From NCBI GenBank assembly GCA_002205965.3, contig NADL03000008.1, positions 682,001 to 746,000 of the forward strand: DNA of 64,000 bases. Reading direction: 5' to 3'. Positions 35,407-45,920 of the stretch are shown in pieces. The translations under genes were made by a program, and so were the position numbers. This DNA comes from Kappaphycus alvarezii (taxonomy: Eukaryota; Rhodophyta; Florideophyceae; Gigartinales; Solieriaceae). The notes beneath the pieces are model-generated. The model was given only the letters and a program-made list of their open reading frames with translations, made no database searches and had not been told where the DNA came from. Each line of letters starts with the position of its first letter. Position 1 is the first letter of the stretch.

Positions 35407-35976
35407 TTGAAATACTCCGAATTTTTCGGTGAATACCTCGACGGACTTGCAGGCCGGAGGATTTTGTCGTCACTCGACTCGCGTACAGTGGGCGACACCG
35501 CCTCAGTTACGGACCCAGTAACCGTTGGGTCTGACGAAAGAGATTTACCTCAGCGGGAACACGCAGTCGTTGTGCAACACGAACTACAGGGGAGGGTACG
35601 CGCTGAAGGAGAATCACCCTTGAGGACAGACAGGTCACGTGTGAATGGAGAAGTTTTGGACTGCCTCGGGCCGCGTATGGGTAAACCGTTGTCCTTTATG
35701 GATGTGGATGCAGAAGATGAACTTTTGATGAGGAAGATGATGATCGATGACGATCTTGGGATAAGCGAGCTTTGTGCCAAAGCCTTTGGAAATTTTCTCT
35801 CCCAGCCGAGGTCATTATTGTTGCTACCCTACGACGGGTTTCGAAAGAAACGTGGCGTTGCCGCCCGACGTGGGAAACTGATTCCGGTATTTTGCTTTTT
35901 AGCAATTCGAATCAAACCCTGCGCCTGTGCGCTCAGAAGGAGGAGATGTAGTGCAATAGCACTTTTATTGATTTGA
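35407..35976 (+). CDS. hypothetical ORF at the 3' end of the LTR element
   Basis: An open frame of 189 codons starts ATG at 35407 and runs into the 3' LTR, where it ends at 35976. The middle part FMDVDAEDELLMRKMMIDDD and LGISELCAKAFGNFLSQPR looks protein-like and acidic, while the last 15-20 codons are LTR sequence. The opposite strand is also partly open. It lies immediately beside the antisense remnant. No family recognised; it could be chance, or the 3' part of an extra element gene. Confidence 0.3.
   Translation: MKYSEFFGEYLDGLAGRRILSSLDSRTVGDTASVTDPVTVGSDERDLPQREHAVVVQHELQGRVRAEGESPLRTDRSRVNGEVLDCLGPRMGKPLSFMDVDAEDELLMRKMMIDDDLGISELCAKAFGNFLSQPRSLLLLPYDGFRKKRGVAARRGKLIPVFCFLAIRIKPCACALRRRRCSAIALLLI
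35935..35946 (+). promoter_or_regulatory. polypurine tract (PPT)
   Basis: AGAAGGAGGAGA directly abuts the TGTAGTG start of the 3' LTR. A pure purine run in exactly this position primes plus-strand cDNA synthesis in LTR retrotransposons. Confidence 0.85.
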
Positions 35977-36693
35977 AAAGTAATGAGTATTTTGTAGTAG
36001 GTGGCGCGTGCCACAAAGTTACTGTACTATGTATTTATAGTTTATTCACAATGGCCCTCTAGGCCCATGGTCTAGACCCTATCGGGATGGCGGCGGCCCA
36101 ATACTTGGACCTGATATTTATTTTGGGCTAACCAATTAACAGAGTGACACTTGTCCTAACTACTAGCTAGTAACTTTAGCTTAGTATTTATTCTGCTGCT
36201 AGGTCGCACAACCACTAGTAAAGGTACCCGAGGTACCGTCTTCTTCACCGTTGTTCGGTTTCGGCTCTAGGTCTTGCTCCTGCAACACGCGTTCACTTTT
36301 CGTTAAGGCGCCGCGCGTGCAGCTAGATTAGCTACTATCCCCTTCGCCCCCCCGACAGCTTGGCTATTTGAGCCCGTCGCGCTGCGTCAGTTTCGTACCT
36401 ACTCCTTTTGACTTTGTCCTATTGGGACTGTATCCCTCGTCTCTTTGCGCGAGGACGTGTATCCGTGGCTACTGCCCTTTTACATTGCGCTTTGCGCTGC
36501 GTCACAATCACGCGTGGTGCGTGTTCTTTCTTTGGCTCTTTGCGTTGCCCTTTTCCCTTGTGCTTGTGCGCGTCTTTCCCCATTCTCTTTTCGAGAACCT
36601 TTTTTGACTCTAATAGTCAGTTTTTCCTCGATCCAATACGGATCGATTTCCCGGTTCGCTTCTAGAACACCCCCAGTGTGCCTGTTCACTACA
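35947..36693 (+). repeat. 3' LTR of the 13.3-kb element
   Basis: It starts TGTAGTGCAATAGCAC and ends TTCACTACA, with perfect 7-bp terminal inverted repeats. It aligns end to end with 23401-24148. By eye there are about 30 differences, about half of them single-base or 2-base indels, several in homopolymers. The 14-bp palindrome of the 5' LTR is altered here (AGATTAGCTACTAT). Open frames inside are spurious. Confidence 0.93.
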
Positions 36694-37142
36694 TCCATGA
36701 GGAACTGATCATAAGCGAGTCCTCCTAGTTCGGTGCAGAGCGCAGTACCATGCGTTTGCACGAACGGTAAACTTAGTTCCAAGGTTCCTTGGATGTGATT
36801 TTCTTGACGTAGTTCCGATGACCTTCCTAGCCATAACTCTGGTTCCCTCCTCCAGTTTACCATGAAGAAACTGTAAACGGCTTGTGAGGCACATTCAAAA
36901 TGGTCTGCAGACCACACCTGAAGCACACTTCGAAGCTGCATGTTCTTTTTGTATGCAACATCATTCTCATCGTACAATTTGTTTGACCTCCACAAAGCCC
37001 AGACGTGATCGGCTTTTTTGCCGTTGATAGTACTATCACGCTCCAGGACAACCAGCCAGTAATCTGGGTTTGAGATTGCACCAATGTAAACAAAGGAGGA
37101 ATCCGTATGATTATCTCCATAGAAAAAAGTTCCTAGAAGCAT
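36694..37142 (-). pseudogene. unknown minus-strand ORF interrupted by the LTR element
   Basis: From ATG at 37142 the minus strand is open for about 149 codons up to the LTR border. It begins MLLGTFFYGDNHTDSSF and includes NPDYWLVVLERDSTINGKK, LRSVLQVWSADHFECAS and FMVNWRREPELWLGRSS. Amino-acid use is that of a soluble globular protein and there are no stops, unlike the surrounding elements. At the border the frame runs into the LTR; on the other side of the element nine more codons lead to TAG (23371). An upstream in-frame stop lies just before the ATG, but an intron boundary there is possible. No family recognised. It may be a host gene or another element's gene. Confidence 0.55.
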
Positions 37143-39208
37143 TAAAATATCGCCCTCTCCCCCTCTGCCAGTATTTAACTAGTGCTATTTCGTTCGGTAC
37201 CTTCCCCTCCCGCGGCTTTTTGGTTGTTCTGCATGGTAGAGATACTTGTGAGGCAGTCCATAGACCTTTTTCTTCCATCGGAGCTGCGCTGGTGACGAAA
37301 TCGCTAGTCTTGGAGGCTGGTGGTGTGGGGGAGGGATGCGATGATCAGCGACTTGGGGCTAATGGAATGACTGGTGATGTTTTGAACGTAAATGGGGATT
37401 CGAGTGGTCACACAAATGGACTAATGCTTAGCTCCAATGCGGATCTAATTAATGAAAACTGCGATGTCACAAGAGCTTCATCAGACAAGTAGATGAGGCC
37501 GTGCAGAAACAGTTCAAGAAATCTCTGTTGAGGAGATGGAGCGGGATGTTCGCTCTTATTAGTTCCGTTTCCCGCTTCATGTCAATAGGTAGGAAATAAG
37601 CTTCTCAAAAACATCAGCACAAGACCAATGAGTTAATTGGAGTGGTTCCATTCCACGAAATTGTGACGTACATCACAGAAGCATATTATTCTTTCTTTCC
37701 TCATATTTCAGATAACAAGCCATTTCTGGCATTCTATTCATTGGCAAAAAGGCTTCGTAAAACTCCTGAAGGGCGACAAATTGGAAAATTATACGGCTTT
37801 AACACACTTTATCGTGATTGTATTGTTGAAGTTCAATTAAGTGAGGAGCAATTTCAGTCCTTCATCGTCGAAAGTAATAGGACTTTTCGAAGCACTTCTA
37901 CAAGGCCATGCTTCTTTGCAACTTTGTTCTTCCTACAGCACAAAAAATGCCATTGTTTGAACTTACCGTGTAATGAGCAAGGACAGCAGTTTATACGATC
38001 TTAATTCCTGGTGGATCAAGAACAATCAACCAACTGCAGCTCCTGCAAATGTCGGACTTTGTCCAAAGAATTGGTTCATACCACTCATGGTTTTTAGTGA
38101 GGAGGATACAAGTACTTCCATCGTGACCCTAAGTTACGAAATTGAGCACACATCATCTATACTTAGTGGTAGATCTATGTTCATCCAAAGCCGACCGAAT
38201 GGTTACCAGTCGAAATAGAGAATAATTGTCAGTGGCGAGAAGGGCGCCTTGGCGATTCCGAAAAAGGCAGAAAATATGAGCCAGATTGGCTTCTTTTTGA
38301 ATTGATGTTTCTCTCTTCTGTCGTCTTCAGCCCGCTTATGGTGATGGCCAGAGGGCAGAACCTCCGCATTTCAAACTCTCTCTACGGCCACTTATCTCGC
38401 TCCAGGAAGGGGTGTTTCTTCAACCACGCTGACATTGAAATTTAAATAGGGAAGTGTATTCGAAAAGGTTCACAGCCTTGGGCGAAATAAAAAATGCGAA
38501 GCCACATCACGGTATTAGATTCATGTACTCTATCGCATGCTCACCTTTGCACAATCGCGAAGTTCGAAATGTACAATCAGTTCTTCGGGTAGCGTCACGT
38601 ATTAGAGCGCAGAAAGTGGGGAAAATAGGGAGTAAATAGATGGGAAAGCGGAAGCCGAGCTGAACGAACGGCCGATATTTCCAGCTACTTTATTCGTACA
38701 TATAGAACAATAAAACCTCTGTGTCTTGGACCTGGGGGGCTGGACGCCTCACCGGGCTGCGCAGTATTTATGCTGTACGTTCCAACGACCGAAGCAGCCC
38801 AAACGGCGGCGACGATTTGGGCAAGTAAACACTGTAAGTAGGTGCTGTAATGGACCTGCTGTAATTAGGTATTTAGGGGATTAGGGAGACCCTTAATCGA
38901 AGTACCCCAATCATGCAGCTCAATTGCGAGCCGGACCCCTCCCACCGATCATAACGATGCACCTGAGAAGCCAAAAACTCAACCACAGGCCAACGCCAGT
39001 AAGTGGATCAACTCATTGCGACCTCAATTCCTTTTTTCACCGGTGACTTACAGAACAACGAAGAACAATCAACGAAATCGGAAATCAAGGTCGCAATTGA
39101 ACAAAAAACTAAGACAGCTGTCCACAACATAAAACAGTATAGAGGTAGCTAGCAAATTCAAGATAAAATAACAGAGGTAGCAGTCCACATTCCGTCAAAT
39201 AACCTACA
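37143..39208. other. unrecognised region with several open frames
   Basis: On + there are open frames at 37070-37492 (140 codons, ends NADLINENCDVTRASSDK), 37642-38004 (non-ATG start, VTYITEAYYSFFPHISDNK and LRKTPEGRQIGKLYGFN) and 37973-38218 (ATG, NSWWIKNNQPTAAPANVG). The latter two look protein-like and may be pieces of one frameshifted gene, but no domain is recognised. The rest, 38220-39208, shows no ORF of note. Confidence 0.4.
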
Positions 39209-39238
39209 TGTTAGGGTCGCTCCAAAGCGACCCCAACA
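39209..39238. repeat. 30-bp near-perfect inverted repeat (hairpin)
   Basis: TGTTAGGGTCGCT and AGCGACCCCAACA form a 13-bp stem with one mismatch around a 4-base loop. The whole begins TG and ends CA. It could be a transposon end, a terminator-like hairpin or a solo MITE terminus; nothing nearby decides this. Confidence 0.7.
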
Positions 39239-39729
39239 CACCAGCCATGTTAGACAATCCGCATACAATATGGCCTAAGATCGCCGCTGTCACCTAATTG
39301 TGGTGCTTCTGTCAACATTTGCTGCCGAAAAAGTCAATGCAGAAGTCGCTGCCGTCTGCTGAGTGTCCTCAAATCAATGCACTGCTTTTGTACCTCTCTT
39401 TTCGTCTAATGATGCGCAGCACATCAGATAGACCTTCGCGAGCTCGAAAATCTTCAAACGCATTTTTTCGACTGCAAAATCCAAACCAGTTTTATTAGGT
39501 CTGCCTCGTGGCGCAGTATTTTCTGCATTAGGTTTGCCTTTTAATTAAAGTTATCGCAGGAGTTTTGAAATGTTGTTGAAGTAAATAACTCTAGGTTCCG
39601 AAAATACTTATCTGCCGAGATTAAAATCGCAGCCTTACTCAAGTATGAGGGAGTTTCTACTAAAAGAAGGAAGCACCACACTTTATATTGGTCCTAGCAC
39701 ACTTTTTGTGAGTTTCATGGCAGAGTTAT

Positions 39730-40500
39730 AATGGATCAGTACGAGTTATAAATACGCAGTACGGTTTCCAACTGAAGAGAACGACGTAGCGCGAGCAAAT
39801 GAAAGGCTTCCGAAATTTGAGTGGTTTACCCTTTTGTATGGGTGCAATTGACGGAACACTCTTTAAGTGGCCCGCGTGTCCCGAAAACAGTACTACGAAA
39901 AAGATTCTGTAAGGTATATACTTGCATCGTTTGGTTGCATTGGTAACAGCAGATCGACATTATACTTATGTTGATATTGGAAAACCTGGAGTTCTTAGTT
40001 ACCCAACAATTTATGATCAATCCGTATTGAATAAGAATATTGAAGATGGTAAATGGCTTGGAGCTAGCGTACCGCCTCTACTGATCGCCTAAATTACGGC
40101 AAGGCCATAACTCATCGGAGACTGCACATTTCAGTTGACTAAGAATATGATGAAATGTTGTACAACGGGCAAGAAGAAAGCTAATCCAGTGATAAAAGCA
40201 TTGGATAAAGTCGCAAGCATAACAAAGAAACATGTAGAGGGCGCATTCGGAATACTAAAACACCGGGTTTCCGTTCTTTGAGGTATACGTCCCCACCACG
40301 AGAACAGAATTGTGATATTTGTGTTATCTAGTGTCGTGCTACATTACTGGAGCATTGATAACGGCCACTACGAGGAAATGTATTTGCTGGCGGACGAGGG
40401 TGATAATTTGAATGTTGTAGTGAACTCGTAGACAAAAGAAATAAAACGGCAACGAGATGCTCTGTTGTACTACATGAAGAACGGCTTCGGTGCAGATTAG
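39730..40500 (+). pseudogene. PIF/Harbinger transposase (DDE_Tnp_4 type)
   Basis: After VRFPTEENDVARANER in one frame, a shifted frame from ATG 39799 reads GLPFCMGAIDGTLF, where the first catalytic Asp of the GAIDGT block lies at 39850-39852. Then come ALVTADRHYTYVDIGKPG (second Asp block) and, after a TAA-type interruption, LIGDCTFQL and VEGAFGILKHRVSVL with the catalytic Glu at 40237-40239. A KRQRDALLYYM tail ends near 40500. These blocks in this order are those of PIF/Harbinger DDE transposases. Stops and one shift make it inactive. A Myb-like partner protein normally accompanies this transposase; none is certain here. Confidence 0.85.
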
Positions 40501-40516
40501 AACCGATCAAAACTTT

Positions 40517-41321
40517 CGTAGTGCAATGAACCGAACTGAAACTAGTATGGTAACGCTCTCTATTGCGTAAAGCAATGAATACTCGTTGTTCTAAGCGAAT
40601 TTCTCTTTAATCCATCTGCAGGGTCGTAGCTCGAGAGTTATTAGAACTCAAGGTGGTACCGGCTTATCGGAAGCAAGGGGAAGAAAGTATGTCACCAGAC
40701 AAAAGAGGGTGCGCCTTATGCGCGGAAACAAGCAAAAGGTAATAGCCACCATTACTCTCCATCGACGCAACAGGACAGTTGGATATTCGTCCTCCCGAAA
40801 GGGACACAAGTGATACACGTCCTCCCTATGCGGACAATAATCACCAAAAAGATACAAACCTGAAACAATAAACAGGCTAGTAGGCCAAGCTGGCGGGCGG
40901 GGGCCGGAGGAGATAGTAGCTACTATAGCTGCAAGCGCGAGAGCCTTAGATAAAAGGGTCGCGGGTTGCAGGAGCAACAACTAGAGCAAGAGACAGAAAC
41001 TGGTTAAATCTTTGGTACCTTCGGTACCTTTACTACTAGCGTGGGCACGAAGTGCCAATTGTAAATACTAAGTTATAATTTAGCTTGTTAGCCGAGCTCA
41101 CTACTTAGGACACGTTTCACTCTGTTAGCCAGTTAGCCATAAAAAATATCAGGGTCAGTTAGTGGTGCCGTGCCATGCCCAATAAAGGCGCTTACTGTAC
41201 AGTGCACTGTAAAGGGTTAACAAAAAATGGGCACGTGCCACCTCCCATTTGAGGCTCAAAAAAAGAGTGCTAAAATAGGTTATAGAAACCAAATTACAAA
41301 GTAAAGTACTATTGCACTACA
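40517..41321 (-). repeat. solo LTR related to the LTRs of the 13.3-kb element
   Basis: On minus it starts TGTAGTGCAATAGTAC (41321) and ends CACTACG (40517). It shares with the 23.4/35.9-kb LTRs AACAGAGTGAAA, AGTAAAGGTACC-x-GAAGGTACC, GCTCCTGCAAC, the palindrome ATAGTAGCTACTAT (40913-40926) and GAGGACGTGTATC, but is clearly diverged between these blocks. CTTT flanks both sides (40513-40516, 41322-41325), a 4-bp target duplication. No internal element sequence is attached, so it is a solo LTR left by LTR-LTR recombination. The 110-codon open frame within it is spurious. Confidence 0.85.
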
Positions 41322-41329
41322 CTTTTCGA

Positions 41330-41999
41330 CAAGTTGTCTAAATTTTTCCTGGCATTTTCGCGCTCCTCGTTTTCTTTGCGAATCTCATGTATAAAACTCA
41401 TGTTAGTTGCTTTTTTCTTCTTAATAAACTCCTAATGCAAAGATTAATGCAATTTTCATGAACATTTACGGTGCTTGATGTAGGTTATTTGGAATGGCTA
41501 CATCTGTTGTCAGTGAAGTAATGAGGCGGAGGATCTTAGCAGGCTTTTCATGTTCCAACTTGTGCATTTGCTCGAAAAACCCAGATTTTTCGAAGAGATA
41601 TTCATCACCAGCATCACGTTCTTACTGTTTAGTTTCGAAAAAAATATTATATTCCCTTCTAGTACGAGGGAACTTTTTAGTTATCCTTTCGCAGTTTATT
41701 TAATTCTATTGCTCTGTTACGCAAGCTTGGCTGCATCCGAGAAGAATTCCTTCAAGCTCTTTTTTGCTGCTTTTGGTCGCCGTAGCCCGCTCTTTTCATC
41801 ATAGAGAAAAAAGGATAACTTTGTCCTTGTCATGCTTTTTTTTTGTCACAACAGCGTTGTCCTGCGATGTATTTTCGCATGCAGATGCTGCGGTTTGCCC
41901 TGCATATTTGCTGTTTAGGCGTTGTGGACCTATATAAATTTCAGTTATGAAAACAGGAAGATAATTAGATTCACAAGGTGTTGAGATTGCGCTGGCCAT
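41330..41999 (-). pseudogene. possible decayed gene convergent with the Harbinger transposase
   Basis: From ATG 41999 the minus strand reads MASAISTPCESNYLPVF and ends in KKKHDKDKVILFSL. A shifted frame continues RRPKAAKKSLKEFFSDAAKLA. Near 41400-41340 comes a charged, coiled-coil-like FIHEIRKENEERENARKNL. Stops intervene. Convergent placement next to a PIF/Harbinger transposase is where the accessory DNA-binding gene would be expected, but no Myb/SANT signature was recognised, so this is only a suggestion. Confidence 0.3.
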
Positions 42000-43229
42000 G
42001 ACCGAAGTACTATGCGAAAAATATGTTTGCTGTAAACGAAGATTGATTTGGGATGGTGGAAATTTTAAGCTTGGGGAATTTTTTGGCATTTTGATGCTAC
42101 AGCTATGGTGGGAGATGGGCATTTGGCCAGAGAAATGTCCTATGGACAATTTTGCACGAAACTATGTCCCCTCATGCACTTGTCCATTGCCATATGTATA
42201 AAAGCCCTTATCAAAAGACAGATAAATACAGAATAATCCCTGACTTCGATATCATGCAGCTGAGTGTGGATCAATTACCTCAAAACACGCTATCAGCCCT
42301 CTTTCGTATGATTACTTACGAAAATTATATCCTTGCTTCAGTAAGGACAACAAAAAACGCTTTGCTACCTCATTCCGAGGCTAGCTCGGCGCAGATTGAA
42401 CCAGCTCATCAAGCACTGCACTGCAGTTATATTTCATCGCTCTCACCCACATCTCATCACGCAAACCTTTAGTATTTCATCCGCGCTTCTCCCCCGAAAG
42501 CGAGGTACGTTTCCGCCCTTAGAAGAACCCATTATAGTCCGCGAGGTAGCTCAAAGCGCACTGCTACAAATATAATAGCGTACGCTCTATTCAATGAAAA
42601 TGTTCGACATGGTCTACTATTACTATGAAATGACAAAAAAATGGTGTGCAAGAGCGACCTTGACCGCTACAATCGTTCAAAAGAAGAAACTTATGGCAAG
42701 GAGATACCGAATGCGGGATTTTCGGTGGTTTCAGTAGAAGGGATCGGGAACTGTATCAGCGTTTGTAAGAAATGCTAGAGAATAGAAATTATTTAATGAC
42801 ATGGAGAACAACGCTAGGAAGGATCTCCAGAAGAGGGAAGAGAAAAATTTCCGTTTGGACAGGAGTTAATTGTAATTTCGCTGACTTTAAAGTAAATAAA
42901 AAATTGGTGGCTTTCACAGGAGCCTAGTAAGGACAGAGCCAAAATTTTAGATGCAGATGTGGTCGTTGACCTCGACAATGGGAGAGAAAGGGGAAGAAAC
43001 CGTCGTTGTCGGCAACTGGTGTTTGGCTTTGAAACATGTTGACTCAAGAAGTCAACTGATTCATTGACGATGCATAAGATAGTCTTCAATGTGCTTTGAA
43101 TTCGTGTAATTGTCATCTCAAATATTCGAATAAGTTTAATTATCGTATTGTATGTTTTATTGCTTGTTCTAATTTGTTTGTATCTGTACTTAAGTGTAGT
43201 TTTCTACTAATTTATAAAGGCTACCGGAG
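42000..43229. other. no gene recognised
   Basis: Short open frames only (41998-42201, 42152-42472, 42814-43116 on minus), none with a recognisable motif. A+T-rich, with no repeat structure seen by eye. Confidence 0.5.
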
Positions 43230-43429
43230 TCTCAACGAGATTCATGGATTTAAAATTGTTGTAATCCGCTACCAATGTTATTGCTGAAGCGTTTTTAGCA
43301 CCATCTATCATTACCATGGGTCTATCTGACCCATTGTCGGTCTCCTCGCCGACAAGACCCGTTTCACCTGGGTTATAAGCAATGTCCGGTGGACAGATAG
43401 TAGGGTGAATCACGAAGAATATGCTAAGG

Positions 43430-44273
43430 CTGTAGAACTCTGGTATGTTTTTCGCGATAAATTTACTGATTATAATTATAGAAATATCCTCAACGAACTA
43501 CGTGATATTATTCTCCAATCTCAGCTCTATATTAGAGCTAAATATATATTTCGGTCGACCGCAGATAGCGAAATCTAGTCAAAAGAAGACTGGAAGCAAA
43601 TAGTAGAAGCTTTATACAAGAGAGATGAGCGAAGTGTATCAGAACTTCACGGCTCTACTGTCTATCAAGCGTGCATCGAATGAGACTTTTGATAACTTTT
43701 AGGATCGTTTTCTTGCTCAGATTTCGATGTTCAGTTCTAATTCTAGCTCCTCGGAATTACTAGAGGCATTGGCCGCTTTTATATTGTTGGTTATTTCAGC
43801 TGTCTACAATGATTAGAGAATATCCGTGCTAGCTGCTGTTTGGAATGGAACGTTGCTTGGTGCTTCCGCGACTACAGATAAGTATATAGCAACGGTGTCG
43901 TATGAGACAGTTGCTTCTGTTCTGATGCAGTGCGACCAAGTTGAGTCGGATACGTCTTCTTCTCCCAGTTAACTCAGTCGATGTTGACTACAGAAAAAGT
44001 CAAGGAGTACTGAAAATAAATGGAAAAAATAGGTTGACGCCTGCAGAATTTTCCGCGTACAAGGGCAAGAATAAATGCTACACGTGCAAGAAGTATGGTC
44101 ACTTCCGTTCTGACCACGAAGCCAACGTAATTTTAAAACCAGGAGTTCGGTATAGCGAAACTCTTACCATTGATGATAAAAAGAGTACTAAACTAAATGA
44201 AACTTTGAAATTCAACATTGTAAAGTTGTTGGATGAGAAAACTTTCACCGAAAAGTTTCTCGGCCTCTTCTAG
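43430..44273 (+). pseudogene. copia gag with damaged zinc knuckle
   Basis: Gag-like helical sequence includes NFTALLSIKRASNETFDNF, SSSELLEALAAFILLV and TDKYIATVSYETVASVLMQC. A basic region and a knuckle follow at about 44075-44117 that reads CYTCKKYGHFRSDH; the last Cys of C-x2-C-x4-H-x4-C is His. Several stops occur upstream (about 43575, 43700, 43815). The frame ends in TAG at 44271-44273, where a shift would lead into the protease. Confidence 0.6.
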
Positions 44274-45897
44274 ATGATGGTGGTCCGCATACTGAAATGA
44301 GCATCGTATCGGCTGCATGATTTTGCAGCCGATACTGCTACCTAAATGGAGCGCAACCTACAAGCTACAAAATAACAGCTCCAGTCTCGCCCGTTATGGG
44401 AGTATGGGAATGGATAGCACTGTTGAGAGTGCAGAAGAATTTTAGGTTCCATTCTACTGTGTGCTATTACGGATAATTTAAACCTTTTGGTATTCATCAT
44501 CTCATTATCGAAGGATCTTCTCGGTAGATTTTGGGAATAAATGTTGCAAGATCTGTAACCGAGAGCACATCAGTGTTAACAGGCTCTGATTGTCTGACAA
44601 AGCCGACTCAATAACTTTTACTTATAGGGATTTACACTGCTATATTCCTTACGAGTCTTTTTTCCGGAAGACGTTGACTGCTCCCAAAGCGAAATTACCA
44701 AAAAGGTCTTCTGAGCAACTTCTAGTAGAAGAGACCAAGAAATCCGCGACTTTGGCCGCAGACAAAGAAGTAGTTAAAAAGGTGCATAACTATGTCCGCG
44801 GATATTCCAATAACTGCGATATCAAGACGCTTCTTGAGCGCAACAACATGCGGAGCGCTGAAGTACAGAAATAATTGACGCCCATCCTTAATGAGTGCCC
44901 TACATGTCTGAAGACGGCAAATTCAAAAGAAACTAGGAAACTATCTCTTAGTACTATGAGCCCTCAGTTCAACCCCGTGCTATATGTTGATCATATGTAC
45001 CTAGAAACAATTGCGTGATTCATATTATTGATTAAACTTCTAGATACTCCGCGTTAGATGTAATTAAGACAGTGTACAGTATATGCAGAACGCGATACCG
45101 CCCTTTTAGTATCTCTGGATAATTCCCGTTTGGATACCAGGGACTGTTATCTTTTATCCTGCTCTTCGAAAACTACTGGTTTAGTAATTATTTTATCACC
45201 CATGAAATAGAAACTCGTCCAAATATAGCTTGAAGTCATAATAGGAATGTGTTAGGGTCCAAAAACAGGACAATTTGGAACGTAAATTTCAGACTGAAGG
45301 CAGAAGCACGGCCCGAATCTGCTGAGGATAAAAAATGTTCGTGCAAATAGCTCTACAAATTTCTAAAGAATAGTATGGTACAGATATATATCTGCACCAT
45401 AATTAGCTAAGGCTTATACAAGACCTGTTGATGAAGGTACGATTCCGATAAATGTAACTACTTAAATTAGAGAAGCACACAATATGCTTATTTTCAGTCG
45501 AAATTTGAACGAAATTCTGCATTTTAAATCTATCTCCGAGGATGCAGTGAGTGCTAGCGAAAAATTGCAAGTTTATACTATGAATTAATTTGAGAGACGT
45601 TAGAAAAGGTCTTCACCGAGGGTAGTGCTATCTTATGATCAAATCTCTCGGACCGTCACCGTACCAGGGAAAGTGATTAAAATAAAGGCAGAAATTGAGG
45701 ATGTACGAATGGCTTTACCAGAAAAATCTCTTTTTGGTGACATCAAAGAAGGTATCGATGGAACGACTAATAGCATTGACGAATGCATAGACGAGTTGGT
45801 CGAAAAACGTGATACAACCGACACGGACGTTGGTAGATGTCAGCTGACCACTGAAATGAACACCATGGTCTCGTCGGTGAAAACAAAGAACGGCTAA
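44264..45897 (+). pseudogene. copia protease and integrase region
   Basis: The protease centre reads LLDDGGPHTEMSIVSAA (about 44266-44316), a DDG-x-P variant of the retropepsin D-[ST]-G. Integrase pieces follow: VVKKVHNYVRGYSNNCDIKT and ECPTCLKTANS (about 44773-44935) form the zinc region with the second His replaced. FNPVLYVDHMYLE (about 44968-45006) carries the first catalytic Asp. The C-terminal part appears in the frame from about 45625 (SYDQISRTVTVPGKVIKIKA, EIEDVRMALPEKS). Many stops lie between. Confidence 0.6.
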
Positions 45898-45920
45898 CCT
45901 CGCCGCATTCGTTCGATTAT

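Larger units (their letters stand above)
23401..36693 (+). mobile_element. 13.3-kb Ty3-type chromovirus-like LTR retrotransposon
   Basis: Two directly repeated LTRs (23401-24148, 35947-36693) bound an 11.8-kb interior with a primer-binding site, gag, protease, RT, RNase H, integrase, chromodomain and a polypurine tract, in Ty3 order. LTR ends are TGTAGTG...CACTACA (5' copy mutated to TATAGTG). Flanks show CCAT on the left and TCCAT on the right, consistent with a 4-5 bp target duplication. Between the chromodomain (31117) and the polypurine tract lie about 4.8 kb of extra DNA, including antisense coding remnants. LTRs look about 96% identical by eye, with many differences being indels, yet the pol frame is heavily broken. 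Confidence 0.92.

Noticed and set aside
40648..40980. 110-codon minus-strand open frame
   Set aside because: It lies within the solo LTR, at the place corresponding to the spurious frames of the other two LTRs.
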